Assembly (NCBI GenBank): GCA_024704175.1
Contig: CP085629.1
Coordinates: 7,987,501 to 8,051,500 of the forward strand
Length of the DNA stretch: 64,000 nucleotides
Source of the DNA: Paenibacillus sp. P25
Lineage (GTDB): Bacteria > Bacillota > Bacilli > Paenibacillales > NBRC-103111
Direction: 5' to 3'
In this document: positions 8,875 to 17,311 of the stretch, in pieces
Position numbering within the stretch: position 1 is the first letter of the stretch
Layout: the number at the start of each line of letters is the position of its first letter
Program-made: the position numbers and the translations under genes
Notes under the pieces: model-generated
Told to the model about the DNA's origin: nothing
Database searches by the model: none
What the model saw: the letters and a program-made list of their open reading frames with translations, nothing else

Positions 8875-9985
8875 ATGGAGAATAGGCAAGCATACGGGGG
8901 AACCTACGCCTCAGCAGGTGAAGGCACAATTAATCGAACAAGGCAAGCAGCACGGTTCGCTGACTTACCAGGAAATTTCGGAAAAGCTCGCTCCGTTCGA
9001 TCTGGATCCTGAACAAATGGATGCGTTTTTTGAGCAGTTGCTGGAGCTTGGCATTGGGCTGGGGAACGGCCGGGCTGATGCAGAGTCCGCCGGGACCGGA
9101 GAGACTCAGGAGCAGGACCGGTCGTTTGACGATGATCTGACCCTGCCGCCTGGCGTCCGGACGGACGACCCTGTGCGGATGTACCTCAAGGAAATCGGTC
9201 GCGTTCAGCTTCTCTCCGCCGAGGATGAGGTCCAGCTGGCAAGGAGGATTGAACAGGGAGACGAAGAGGCGAAGCGGAGACTAGCCGAAGCGAATCTGCG
9301 TCTTGTCGTCAGCATTGCCAGACGCTATGTCGGACGCGGCATGCTGTTCCTCGATCTGATTCAGGAAGGCAATATGGGGCTTATGAAAGCGGTGGAGAAA
9401 TTCGATCCTTCCAAGGGCTTCAAATTCAGCACATATGCGACATGGTGGATTCGCCAGGCGATTACGCGCGCCATTGCCGATCAAGCCCGGACGATCCGGA
9501 TCCCGGTCCATATGGTCGAGACGATCAATAAGCTGAACCGGGTGTCCAGGCAGCTGCTGCAGGAGATCGGCCGAGAACCGACGCCGGAAGAAATCGCTAA
9601 GGAAATGGATCTGACCACGGATAAAGTAAGAGAAATCATGAAGATCTCCCAGGAGCCGGTTTCGCTGGAAACGCCGATCGGCGAAGAGAACGACTCGAAC
9701 CTGGGTGATTTTATCGAGGATCAAGATGCTCCGGCCCCGTCGGATGCGGCGGCTTACGAGCCGCTGAAGGAGCAGCTTCAGGATGTGCTGGATACGCTCA
9801 CGGAACGGGAAGAGAACGTGCTGCGCCTGCGCTTCGGGCTGGATGACGGACGTACCCGGACGCTCGAGGAAGTAGGCAAGGTGTTCGGCGTAACGCGCGA
9901 GCGGATTCGCCAAATCGAGGCGAAGGCGCTGCGCAAGCTGAGACATCCGAGCCGGAGCAAGCGGCTTAAGGATTTTCTCGATTGA
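8875..9985 (+). CDS. RpoD/SigA-type RNA polymerase sigma factor (one N-terminal frameshift)
   Basis: A group 1 or 2 sigma-70 factor of about 370 residues. Visible parts are region 1.1 ('QQVKAQLIEQGKQHGSLTY'), region 1.2 ('DDPVRMYLKEIG'), region 2 ('RLVVSIARRYVGRGM', 'DLIQEGNMGLMKAVEKFD', 'KFSTYATWWIRQAITRAI'), region 3 ('EIGREPTPEEIAKEM') and region 4 ('TLEEVGKVFGVTRERIRQIEAKALRKLRHP'). The best ribosome site (GGGAGGAGGG) points to ATG 8875, which is out of frame with the rest; removing one G from the G-run at 8896-8900 restores MENRQAYGEPTPQQ and the normal SigA length. It is not beside dnaG, so it could be a second RpoD-type factor rather than the main one. Confidence 0.93.
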
Positions 9986-10019
9986 CCTGATCGATTCATA
10001 TATAAGGTTGGTGACCTGC

Positions 10020-10244
10020 ATGGAATCCGGATTCATCATTCGTTGCTTGAGCTGCGGTAAGGAGCATAAGGTCGTGCCCGGGCGGCGTCATTACCGCCAG
10101 GAGCCGATCGTGTTCGGCACGGACAATTACGGGTCGGACCAAATCTCCTGCGAATGCGGCAACGCACTGGAAGAGCACAGCAGATATGAAAAGGAAAATT
10201 TCGAGGGAGAATTCATCGTAGAATGGCAGGATATCTCCAAGTAA
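10020..10244 (+). CDS. Small putative zinc-ribbon protein
   Basis: A 74-residue soluble protein with CLSCG near the N-terminus and CECG near residue 47, a likely four-cysteine zinc ribbon. The C-terminus is acidic ('ENFEGEFIVEWQDISK'). It begins 35 bp after the sigma factor stop and ends before a terminator, so it is probably cotranscribed with it. I know no function. The ATG at 10020 is preceded by only a modest AGGTTGG site; a GTG 12 bases upstream is an alternative. Confidence 0.6.
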   Translation: MESGFIIRCLSCGKEHKVVPGRRHYRQEPIVFGTDNYGSDQISCECGNALEEHSRYEKENFEGEFIVEWQDISK

Positions 10245-10258
10245 AACCATATACGGCT

Positions 10259-10287
10259 TCAGGCCCGCAGTGCCCTGCAGGCTTTTT
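10259..10287 (+). terminator. Terminator after the sigma factor operon
   Basis: GCCCGCAG/CTGCAGGC stem with one bulge, followed by five Ts. Confidence 0.7.
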
Positions 10288-10336
10288 GCCGTCCAGGGGA
10301 GGGATACGGTCTACGGACGTCGAATACCTTCAACTT

Positions 10337-10351
10337 ATGGAAACGTTATCA
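10337..10351 (+). promoter_or_regulatory. cre box (CcpA site)
   Basis: ATGGAAACGTTATCA matches the consensus WTGNAARCGNWWWCA at every position. It lies 50 bp upstream of the D-malate/tartrate dehydrogenase start, so carbon catabolite control of that gene is likely. Confidence 0.8.
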
Positions 10352-10401
10352 ATCGCATGACGGTTGTCGCACTGCAATTTCACAGGAGAGGGGCAAATCC
10401 A

Positions 10402-11460
10402 ATGAATCTGTATGAAATTGCCGTTATCCCCGGCGACGGGATCGGGGGCGAAGTGGTTCCTTCGGCCATCCGCGTATTGGAAGCGGCGGCGGAGATCCAC
10501 GGAGGGCTTGCTTTTCGGTGGACGGAATTTCCTTGGAACTGCGAATATTACTTGAAGCACGGCCAAATGATGCCTGATGACGGCATCGCGACCCTGTGCA
10601 ATTTCAACCAGATCTTCCTCGGCGCCGTCGGTATGCCCGAGCTTGTGCCGGATCATATCTCCCTATGGGGTCGCTGATCAAAATCCGCCGCGAAATGCAG
10701 CAGGCTATCAACGTCAGGCCCGCCAAGCTCGCTTCGCGGCCTCAAGTCCCCGCCGCGGGAGCCGAACGATTTCGACCTCATTGTGGTCCGCGAGAATTCC
10801 GAAGGGGAATACTCGGAAATCGGCGGCCGCATCCACAGCGGTGCGGATCAGATGGCGATTCAGAGCGCCGTCTTTACGCGGAAGGGAACCGAGCGCGCGA
10901 TGCGCTATGCGTTCGAGCTTGCGAAGAGCCGCCGCCATCATGTGACCAGCGCGACCAAATCGAACGGGATCTCCCACAGCATGCCTTTCTGGGACGACGT
11001 GTTCCGAATGGTGAAGTCGGATTACCCGGAGACCGGAACCGCGAGCATCCATATCGATGCCCTCGCCGCTTTCTTCGTCATGAAGCCGCACATCTTCGAC
11101 GTGATCGTCGCTTCGAATCTCTTCGGAGACATTCTGACCGATCTGGGCGGTGCCATCATGGGCAGCATCGGCATTGCTCCGGCGGCGAATTTGAATGTGG
11201 AGCGGGAGTACCCATCCATGTTCGAGCCGGTTCACGGATCTGCTCCGGACATTGCAGGCAAGGGAATTTCCAATCCGATCGGCCAAATCTGGACCGGCAA
11301 AATGATGCTGGACTTCATGGGCTACGAGGAAATCGGCCGGCTGATCCTGGATGCGGTGGAGGATACGCTGGCAGACGGCATCAAGACGCCGGATTTGGGC
11401 GGTACCGCCACGAATAAGGAAGTCACGGATGCGATCCTGGAGCGATTGTATAAGCGGTAG
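10402..11460 (+). CDS. D-malate/tartrate dehydrogenase, isopropylmalate dehydrogenase family (two frameshifts)
   Basis: An NAD-dependent beta-decarboxylating dehydrogenase of about 352 residues (TtuC/DmlA type, acting on D-malate or tartrate). Features seen: 'VIPGDGIGGEVV' at the N-terminus, 'SLIKIRRE...NVRPAKL', 'VVRENSEGEYSEIGGR' (diagnostic of this subgroup rather than LeuB), and the C-terminal 'FEPVHGSAPDIAGKGISNP' NAD-binding block. Two indels break it: one G is missing in the G-run at about 10666-10669, and one base is extra near 10731 ('PAKL-RGLKSPP'). The start has GGAGAGG upstream. A perfect cre box precedes the gene and a terminator follows. It probably lets malate or tartrate feed pyruvate production when preferred sugars are absent. 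Confidence 0.9.
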
Positions 11461-11469
11461 AACGATGTG

Positions 11470-11515
11470 AAAAAAAGCGCAGCCACGGCTAAATCCGCCA
11501 TGGTGTGCGCTTTTT
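11470..11515. terminator. Bidirectional terminator
   Basis: A hairpin with outer arms AAAAAAGCGCA/TGCGCTTTTTC and an inner CCACGG/CCATGG-like pairing. It lies between convergent genes (dehydrogenase on plus, 50-residue gene on minus) with A- and T-runs on the proper sides for both. Confidence 0.85.
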
Positions 11516-11517
11516 CT

Positions 11518-11670
11518 TTAACCCTGGGTCTCATCCGTGCTTTCGGTTTGGTCCATCCGGTCGCTTTTTGTCCTTTGCGTGCTGTTTATGGCTTTCGGCT
11601 TGGCTTCACCGTTCGTCATTTGCTCCGGCTCCGTCCGCTGCTCCGCCGCATACTTTTGAATATCGTCCAT
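11518..11670 (-). CDS. Small hydrophilic protein, 50 residues
   Basis: A short gene starting MDDIQKYAAEQ with a good ribosome site (AAAGGAGAG, about seven bases before the ATG at 11670) and ending in the bidirectional terminator. The product is rich in Q, T, E, K and S, without hydrophobic segments, and is probably disordered. It resembles the many small sporulation or stress proteins of bacilli in composition only; no family is recognised. Confidence 0.6.
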   Translation of the reverse strand: MDDIQKYAAEQRTEPEQMTNGEAKPKAINSTQRTKSDRMDQTESTDETQG

Positions 11671-11857
11671 AGGTTGTTCTCTCCTTTTACTTTAGTTGAA
11701 ATCCGTCTTATTTTACCAATTCCGCGGCCAAATCATACGGGTGTCCGTCCACTCGGGGCAGGCTGACGGAGCGGCCAAAAAAAGGTTGAGATTCCTACTG
11801 GCGTGTGCTATTTTATGGGGAATATCTTGTTTGAAATCATGGGGAGGCTGCAGCCGA

Positions 11858-13135
11858 ATGAGGGAGCTTAACACTGGGAGCGAGACGGAGTGGGAAGAGC
11901 AGTATGAGGCATTACAAGCAAGGTACGAGGCTTATAAGAGCCGGAATCTGAAGCTGGACATGTCCAGGGGGAAGCCGTGTCCCGAACAGCTCGACCTCTC
12001 CATGGGGATGCTGGATGTATTAAGCTCAAGAGAGGGCTTAACATCCGCAGACGGTACCGATATCCGCAATTACGGCGGGCTTGACGGGATCCCGGAAGCC
12101 AAGGCCTTGTTCGCTCAGGTACTCGGCGTAGACCCACGGGAAATCATCGTAGGCGGCAATGCAAGCCTCACGATGATGCACGATGCATTGTCCCGGGCCA
12201 TGCTGCACGGCGTTTACGGAAGCGATATCCCTTGGGGGAAGCTTCCTGCGGTGAAATTCCTCTGTCCCGTCCCGGGCTATGACCGGCATTTCGCGATTTG
12301 CGAGCCGCTGCACATCGAGATGATTCCGGTGGAAATGCTGGAGGACGGACCGGACATGGACCAAGTGGAACGGCTGGTCCGCGAGGATGAATCGATCAAA
12401 GGGATTTGGTGCGTCCCGAAATACAGCAATCCGGACGGGGTTACTTATTCGGATGAGGTCGTGGACCGGCTCGCCGCGATGCCGACGAAAGCGAAGGACT
12501 TCCGGATTTTTTGGGATGACGCCTATACGGTCCATCACTTAACCAGCCATCCCGATCGGCTGAAAAATATGCTCGAAGCCTGCAAGGCGGCGGGTAACCC
12601 GGACCGGGTGTATATATTCGCCTCTACGTCCAAGATCAGCTTCCCCGGCGCGGGTGTTGCGGTAATGGCGGGCAGTGAGAACAATCTGGGCTTCATCCGC
12701 AAGCGGCTTGCTGTCCAATCGATCGGGCCGGACAAGATCAATCAGTCGCGGCATGTCCGGTTCTTTGGCGACTTGGACGGGATCCGGGCTCATATGGAAA
12801 AGCATGCGGCCATTCTGAAGCCGAAGTTTGACGCAGTTCTGGAATTGTTTGAAGCGGAGCTGGGCGAAGGGAAGTGGGCGTCCTGGAGCCGTCCGAACGG
12901 GGGTATTTCCTCAGTCTGAACACATGGGACGGTTTGCGCCCGGGAGGTCATTGCCATGGCGGCGGAAGCCGGTGTCACTTTAACCCAGGCCGGGGCTACT
13001 TATCCCTACGGCAGGGACCCGCGGGACCGGACTATTCGGATCGCGCCGACTTACCCGACGCTGGAGGAGCTCAAGACGGCGATTGAAGTGGTATGCCTGT
13101 GCGTGAAGCTGGTCAGTATCAAGAAGCGGCTGTAG
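11858..13135 (+). CDS. PLP-dependent class I/II aminotransferase (two frameshifts near the end)
   Basis: An aminotransferase of about 425 residues of the Asp_aminotransf type (PF12897). Recognisable elements: 'LKLDMSRGKPCPEQLDLS' at the N-terminus, 'NYGGLDGIPEAK', 'VGGNASLTMMHD', 'FLCPVPGYDRHF', 'PKYSNPDGVTYS', 'WDDAYTVHHL' and 'ASTSKISFPGAGVA' with the PLP-binding lysine. The frame breaks at about 12900 (G-run: 'PNGG-YFLSL') and again near 12930; the true C-terminus ('TYPYGRDPRDRTIRIAP') continues to TAG at 13133-13135. The ATG at 11858 has GGGGAGG upstream. The substrate is uncertain. The gene stands alone. Confidence 0.88.
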
Positions 13136-13203
13136 GAGAAGGGGTAACCTTGTTTTCCAAAGCGACCGCCACGGGTCTTTCATGGCGGATTCCATTCAAA
13201 ACG

Positions 13204-13240
13204 AAAAACAGCCGGGTAAGAGGATCTTATCCGGCTGTTT
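13204..13240 (-). terminator. Terminator of the GTR-repeat gene
   Basis: On the minus strand AACAGCCGG-ATAAG...CTTA-CCCGGCTGTT followed by Ts, just after the stop codon at 13257. Confidence 0.85.
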
Positions 13241-13256
13241 CGCATTCAACCCAAAG

Positions 13257-13586
13257 TTAACGTCCGCCGCGAGTGCCGCGTGTGCCACGAGTGCCGCGCG
13301 TACCACGAGTGCCGCGCGTACCACGAGTGCCATGAGTGCCACGAGTGCCGCGTGTACCACGAGTGCCATGAGTGCCACGAGTGCCGCGTGTACCACGAGT
13401 GCCGCGTGTACCACGAGTGCCGCGGGTGCCACGCGTACCGCGAGTGCCACGCGTACCGCGAGTGCCACGCGTACCGCGAGTACCACGCGTACCGCCGGTG
13501 CCACGCGTACCGCCGGTGCTTTTTTTGCCGTCATCACAGGGAGGGAAGGGCATGCGGCCGAAATCAAACAGGCCTTGATTTTCCAT
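13257..13586 (-). CDS. Collagen-like Gly-Thr-Arg repeat protein
   Basis: A 109-residue protein: a 25-residue N-terminal part (MENQGLFDFG..PFPPCDDGKK) and then 28 consecutive triplets, nearly all Gly-Thr-Arg, with two Gly-Thr-His, one Gly-Thr-Gly and a final Gly-Gly-Arg. A Gly at every third place is the collagen signature, but an Arg in almost every triplet makes it unusually basic. AAAGGAGAGG lies eight bases before the ATG, and a terminator follows, so this minus-strand frame is the real one of the frames open here. Bacilli have collagen-like exosporium and spore-coat proteins; a spore or surface role is an inference. The single N-terminal Cys could crosslink. Confidence 0.8.
   Translation of the reverse strand: MENQGLFDFGRMPFPPCDDGKKSTGGTRGTGGTRGTRGTRGTRGTRGTRGTRGTRGTRGTRGTRGTRGTRGTHGTRGTRGTRGTHGTRGTRGTRGTRGTRGTRGTRGGR
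13260..13511. repeat. 9-bp tandem repeat encoding Gly-Thr-Arg
   Basis: Twenty-eight nonanucleotide units of the plus-strand form RCGNGTRCC with third-position variation. Because the unit is a multiple of three, copy-number change keeps the frame, and repeats appear open in several frames and on both strands. Confidence 0.9.
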
Positions 13587-13716
13587 GGTGAAGTCCTCTC
13601 CTTTCTATTGTGAGATAGTATAATATATGAATCTCCCATCTCATTTGATAGGTATAAGAGAGGAATTCTATGAAGATTTTGTCAACGATTGCTATAAATG
13701 ATTGAGCTGGTTGATG

Positions 13717-13746
13717 TTAATGTCATTTGAAGAAAAATGGTAAAAT
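13717..13746 (+). promoter_or_regulatory. Putative promoter of the riboswitch operon
   Basis: TTAATG, 18 bp, TAAAAT with an extended TGG element before the -10. It is correctly placed about 65 bp upstream of the c-di-GMP aptamer. Confidence 0.5.
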
Positions 13747-13810
13747 AGTCCTATTTCAAAATCGACAAAGTTCATGTAGATTTACAGTGTATGGAAATTG
13801 CATATTTCGT

Positions 13811-13908
13811 ACGATAATGGCAAACCCGCCGAAAGGCGGCGACGCAAAGCTACAGGGGCTAAGGCGATTGCTGCAACAATCAACCGCTATGCCAGCCAGT
13901 TACCGAAT
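13811..13908 (+). ncRNA. Cyclic di-GMP-I (GEMM-I) riboswitch aptamer
   Basis: The conserved GEMM core is clear: GGCAAACC, the GNRA tetraloop hairpin CCGCCGAAAGGCGG, GACGCAAAGC, ACAGGGGCTAAGG, then a variable stem (GATTGCTGCAACAATC), ATGCCAGCCAG and TTACCGAA closing P1. The aptamer is followed at once by a terminator hairpin, so ligand binding probably controls termination ahead of the dehydrogenase-aldolase operon at 14138. Confidence 0.93.
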
Positions 13909-13915
13909 ACGACGG

Positions 13916-13966
13916 GAGCCTCCGTCTATTCATTAATTTAGACATGACAGATGGGAGGTTTTTTAT
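13916..13966 (+). terminator. Riboswitch expression-platform terminator
   Basis: CCTCCGTCT...AGATGGGAGG followed by six Ts directly after the aptamer. A competing short hairpin GACGG-GAGCCT-CCGTC shares the left arm, as expected for an on/off platform. Confidence 0.7.
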
Positions 13967-14069
13967 GCTGTCCAAAAAGTCCTAAATACGTGCACCAAGA
14001 CGTTCTTTATAACGTAGGGTGTTTGACTAAAGCCACAACAATCGCAATGAAAGGAGGATTATCGTATCA

Positions 14070-14141
14070 TTGCTTCATAAAGTGTCGGAATATTCAGTAT
14101 TTTATGAACGGACTTTATTTGCAAAGGAGCGTTCTCAATGA
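14070..14141 (+). CDS. Possible 23-codon leader peptide
   Basis: A TTG-initiated frame (MLHKVSEYSVFYERTLFAK..) ends in a TGA that overlaps the ATG of the next gene (ATGA). GGAGG is present upstream but 12 bases away, which is long. It could couple translation to the dehydrogenase or be chance. Confidence 0.3.
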   Translation: MLHKVSEYSVFYERTLFAKERSQ

Positions 14142-15024
14142 ATGGCAAAGCCAAAGTTGCCATTATAGGCGGCGGTAATATAGGGATCGATTTACTGAAA
14201 AAAACCATAAGATCGCCTATTCTGGAGTGCACATTGTTTGTCGGCAGGAACTTGGAATCGCCCGGAATGAAGATAGCGAGAGAGCTAGGGGTCCATGTTT
14301 CGGACAAGAAGATTGATGCGATGATCGACAACGCTCACATGTACGATATTGTTTTCGATGCAACCTCGGCGTATGACCATGCCCGGCATGCGGAAATTTT
14401 TAAAAGACTGGGGAAGTTCGTAATCGATATGACCCCGTCCAAAATAGGGGAAATGTGCGTGCCCGCCGTTAACTTGAACGAATGTCTGGCCCGGGATAAC
14501 GTAAATATGGTTACATGCGGAGGACAAGCTTCGGTACCGGTTGCGTATGCCGTCGGACAAACCCACAAACGGGTCGAATATATCGAGGTCGTCTCGAGCA
14601 TTGCTTCCAAAAGCGCCGGTCCGGCCACGAGGTCCAATCTTGACGAATATATCGAAACGACGGAGGAGGCGGTCCGCAAGTTCTCCCGCCGCCACCGGGC
14701 CAAAGCTATTATCAATTTAAACCCCGCCGAGCCCTGTATCGACATGCAGACCACTATTTATGCCAAGGCTCAGGAGCCCGATCTGGAGGCACTTACGAAG
14801 ACTTTGAGCAGGACGATTTCCCAGATGCAATCATACGTTCCGGGCTATCAATTGGTTCTTCCCCCACGATAGAAGACGGAAGAATCGTAGTCATGGTGAA
14901 AGTGCAAGGGCTTGGAGATTATTTGCCCAAATATGCCGGGAATTTGGACATCATTAATTGCGCAGCGATTGCCGCCGCAGAGGAATACGCTTTCAAGATG
15001 GCAGGCATGGGGAAAGGGGCGTAA
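14138..15024 (+). CDS. Acetaldehyde dehydrogenase (acetylating), DmpF/MhpF type (C-terminal frameshift)
   Basis: About 295 residues when the frame is repaired. The enzyme converts acetaldehyde, NAD and CoA to acetyl-CoA, normally receiving acetaldehyde through a channel from its aldolase partner. Seen: the N-terminal Rossmann motif 'VAIIGGGNIGIDLL', 'VFDATSAYDHARH', the catalytic Cys in 'MVTCGGQASVPVA', and the C-terminal 'GDYLPKYAGNLDIINCAA'. One C is missing from the C-run at about 14863-14867, giving a false stop at 14872; the true stop is at 15022-15024. AAAGGAG precedes the ATG. The aldolase follows after four bases. No hydratase gene precedes it, unlike in meta-cleavage operons. Confidence 0.93.
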
Positions 15025-15028
15025 ATCA

Positions 15029-16066
15029 TTGTCCACGGTGCTCATCAGCGATCCTACCTTAAGGGACGGCTCTCATGCCGTACGTCACCGGTTAACCAAA
15101 GAACAAATGTACAACTATATGCTCATAGCCGAGGCGGCCGGCATCCCTATTCTGGAAGTCGGGCACGGCAATGGTCTCGGGGCGTCCTCCCTGCAGCTGG
15201 GCGAATCCCTTGTGCCGGATGAAGAAATTTTTAGGTTGGCGTCGGAAGCCTTGCGCCGTACCAAGATCGGCATTCATGTCATACCGGGCGTAGCCACCAT
15301 CCATGACTTGAAAACCGCTTTGGATCTGGGCGTGCACGTCGTCAGGGTTGCATCGCATTGTACCGAGGCGGATGTCACGAAGAGGCATATGGCCTACGCT
15401 TTGGAGAGAGGACGGGAAGCTTACGGCGTCTTGATGATGAGCCACATGGCATCCGTCGAACTGCTGACGCAAGAGGCGTTAAAAATGCAGTCCTACGGTG
15501 CGCAGGGCGTGATCATTATGGATTCGGCGGGGGTCTATTTGCCGAACGACGTTACGGAACGGATCCAGGCGCTGACCGATGCATTAAGCATACCGGTAGG
15601 GTTCCATGCGCATAACAACCTGGGACATGCCATAGCGAATTCGGTTGCCGCTTTGCGCGCTGGGGCCACGATATTGGATGCAACGATTCGCGGATTCGGA
15701 GCCGGGGCCGGCAATACGCAACTCGAGGTATTGGTCGCCGTGCTAAACAAGTTGGGCTATACCACCCATATTGACCTGCCGAAGCTTCTGGAGGGGGCCA
15801 ATCTGGCGGAACAAACGATCATCGATAAAGTGCCGACAATCAATTCCACCAGCGTTATCAGCGGATTGGCCGGCGTCTTTTCCGGCTTTGCCAAACCTGT
15901 CGAGCAATTATCCAAAAAATATAAGGTAGACCCCCATAAGGTTTTTATGGAGCTGGGAAGAAGAAAGGTGATCGCAGGGCAGGAAGATATCATCATCGAG
16001 GTGGTTCATGAAATCGCCGAATCGGAAGCCCAGCATTTTACGAATGAAACGAGTTCGATCGGGTAG
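15029..16066 (+). CDS. 4-hydroxy-2-oxovalerate aldolase, DmpG/MhpE type
   Basis: A 345-residue class II pyruvate aldolase of the DRE-TIM family, making pyruvate plus an aldehyde. Seen: 'DPTLRDGSHAVRH' (metal ligand Asp, catalytic Arg and His), 'EVGHGNGLG', 'RVASHCTEADV', 'DSAGVYLP', and 'GFHAHNNLGHA' with the HxH metal ligands, then the C-terminal communication domain that docks on the dehydrogenase. The start TTG at 15029 is four bases after the previous stop and has a GGGGAAAGGGG site. The frame is intact. With the dehydrogenase it should form the substrate-channelling complex. Confidence 0.94.
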   Translation: MSTVLISDPTLRDGSHAVRHRLTKEQMYNYMLIAEAAGIPILEVGHGNGLGASSLQLGESLVPDEEIFRLASEALRRTKIGIHVIPGVATIHDLKTALDLGVHVVRVASHCTEADVTKRHMAYALERGREAYGVLMMSHMASVELLTQEALKMQSYGAQGVIIMDSAGVYLPNDVTERIQALTDALSIPVGFHAHNNLGHAIANSVAALRAGATILDATIRGFGAGAGNTQLEVLVAVLNKLGYTTHIDLPKLLEGANLAEQTIIDKVPTINSTSVISGLAGVFSGFAKPVEQLSKKYKVDPHKVFMELGRRKVIAGQEDIIIEVVHEIAESEAQHFTNETSSIG

Positions 16067-16130
16067 CCGCAGGCAGGCGCACCGGCGATCATGCAGGTAT
16101 TTCAAATTAAATGAAAAGGGTTGATAAGCC

Positions 16131-16450
16131 ATGTTGACGGAACGCGAGAAAATGGAGGTCACCTATCCCTTTGAAGGTGTGGAAAGAAGAGTGCTGGCTT
16201 ATAATGATAAGCTCATGCTTGTAGAACATCTGTTATCGGAAGGCTCCACCTTTCCGCTGCACAGTCATTACCATGAACAAATCTTTTACATTTTGGAAGG
16301 GAAAGTAAGGGTAATTTGCGACGATATGGAATATGAAGTGAAGGCCGGCGGCAGTTTTGTGATCCCAGGGGGCTGGAGCACAGCGTTTATGCGCTGGAAA
16401 ACACCGTTTCTTTGGACATCTTCACGCCGGCCCGCGAAGAATATATGTAA
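16131..16450 (+). CDS. Cupin-domain protein (frameshifted)
   Basis: A single-cupin protein of about 105 residues. Motif 1 is present as 'FPLHSHYHEQIFYILEG' (metal-ligand His-x-H-x3-E type) and motif 2, after a frameshift in the G-run at about 16366-16370, as 'GG-LEHSVYALENTVSLDIF'. The repaired frame ends 'PAREEYM' at 16448-16450. It may be a small dioxygenase, isomerase or sensor; the sequence does not decide. It lies 64 bp after the aldolase and 25 bp before the SDR, so it is in the same operon. Confidence 0.82.
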
Positions 16451-16475
16451 AATAATCCAAGGGAGCAAGCAGACG

Positions 16476-17256
16476 ATGGATTTGGGACTCAAGGGAAAAG
16501 TTGTACTGATCACCGGAGGGAGTCAAGGGATCGGCCTTGAAACGGCGGTTACCTTTGCGGCGGAAGGAGCCAAGGTTGCGATTTGTGCGCGGGACGCCAA
16601 GCAATTGGCGGCGGGTCGCTCATATTCAGCGTCATGGCGAAGCTGGAGTGCTTGCATTGCAAGTGGACGTGACGAAACCCGAGGACTGCGAAAATGCGGT
16701 TGCCGATGTCGTGACCCGCTTCGGCCGGCTCGACATTCTGGTGAATAACGCCGGGACTGCCGCTGCGAAGCCGTTTGAACGGATCGACGACGGGCAGTGG
16801 GCGTCGGATCTGGATTTGAAGCTGTTCGCGGCTATCCGCGTGTCGCGCGCCGCTGTCCCGCATCTTCGTGAAGCGGGCGGAGGCTCGATCATTAACGTGA
16901 CCACTTCCTGGGCCAAGACGCCCACGGCTTCGTCCATGCCCAGTTCCGTAAGCCGTGCCGCCGGACAGGCTTTGACCAAGGCGATGAGCCGTGATCTGGC
17001 CCCGGATCAAATCCGGGTAAATACCGTATGCATCGGTCTGATCCGAAGCGGGCAGCTGGAGGAGCGGTGGCGCCGGGAGAGGCCGGATCTTACATGGGAG
17101 CAATTTGCCCGGGACCCGGGACACCAGATTCCGCTCGGCCGGATCGGGAATACGGAAGAGGCGGCGAAGGTCATCGTATTCCTCGCATCCGAAGCGGCTT
17201 CCTATGTCACCGGCACCTCCGTTAATATCGATGGCGGTTCGGCCCCCTCTTTGTAA
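16476..17256 (+). CDS. Short-chain dehydrogenase/reductase, atypical active site (frameshifted)
   Basis: About 260 residues. The nucleotide site 'VVLITGGSQGIGLETA' and 'ILVNNAG' are clear, and the end has 'YVTGTSVNIDGG'. The frame breaks once near 16605-16620. The catalytic region is unusual: after the active-site Ser in 'NVTTSWAK' the normal Tyr-x3-Lys is replaced by 'SSVSRAAGQALTKAM', so the acid-base Tyr and Lys are absent at the expected place. This matches a known SDR subgroup with 'SVSRAAG' here, whose chemistry is not settled. It is the last enzyme of the riboswitch-led operon. Confidence 0.87.
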
Positions 17257-17311
17257 AGAGATAAAAAACCGATAATATATAATAAGACGGATAAGAAGGG
17301 GACTTGTATTG

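Noticed and set aside
13260..13511. Short direct repeats that might be taken for a CRISPR array
   Set aside because: The units are 9 bp, contiguous, without spacers, and encode a clean Gly-Thr-Arg repeat protein with a start site and terminator.
13182..13613. Plus-strand open frames over the GTR repeat (Ala/Ser/Thr-rich or Cys/His-rich)
   Set aside because: They arise because the 9-bp repeat is open in several frames; only the minus-strand frame has a ribosome site and a terminator in the right places.
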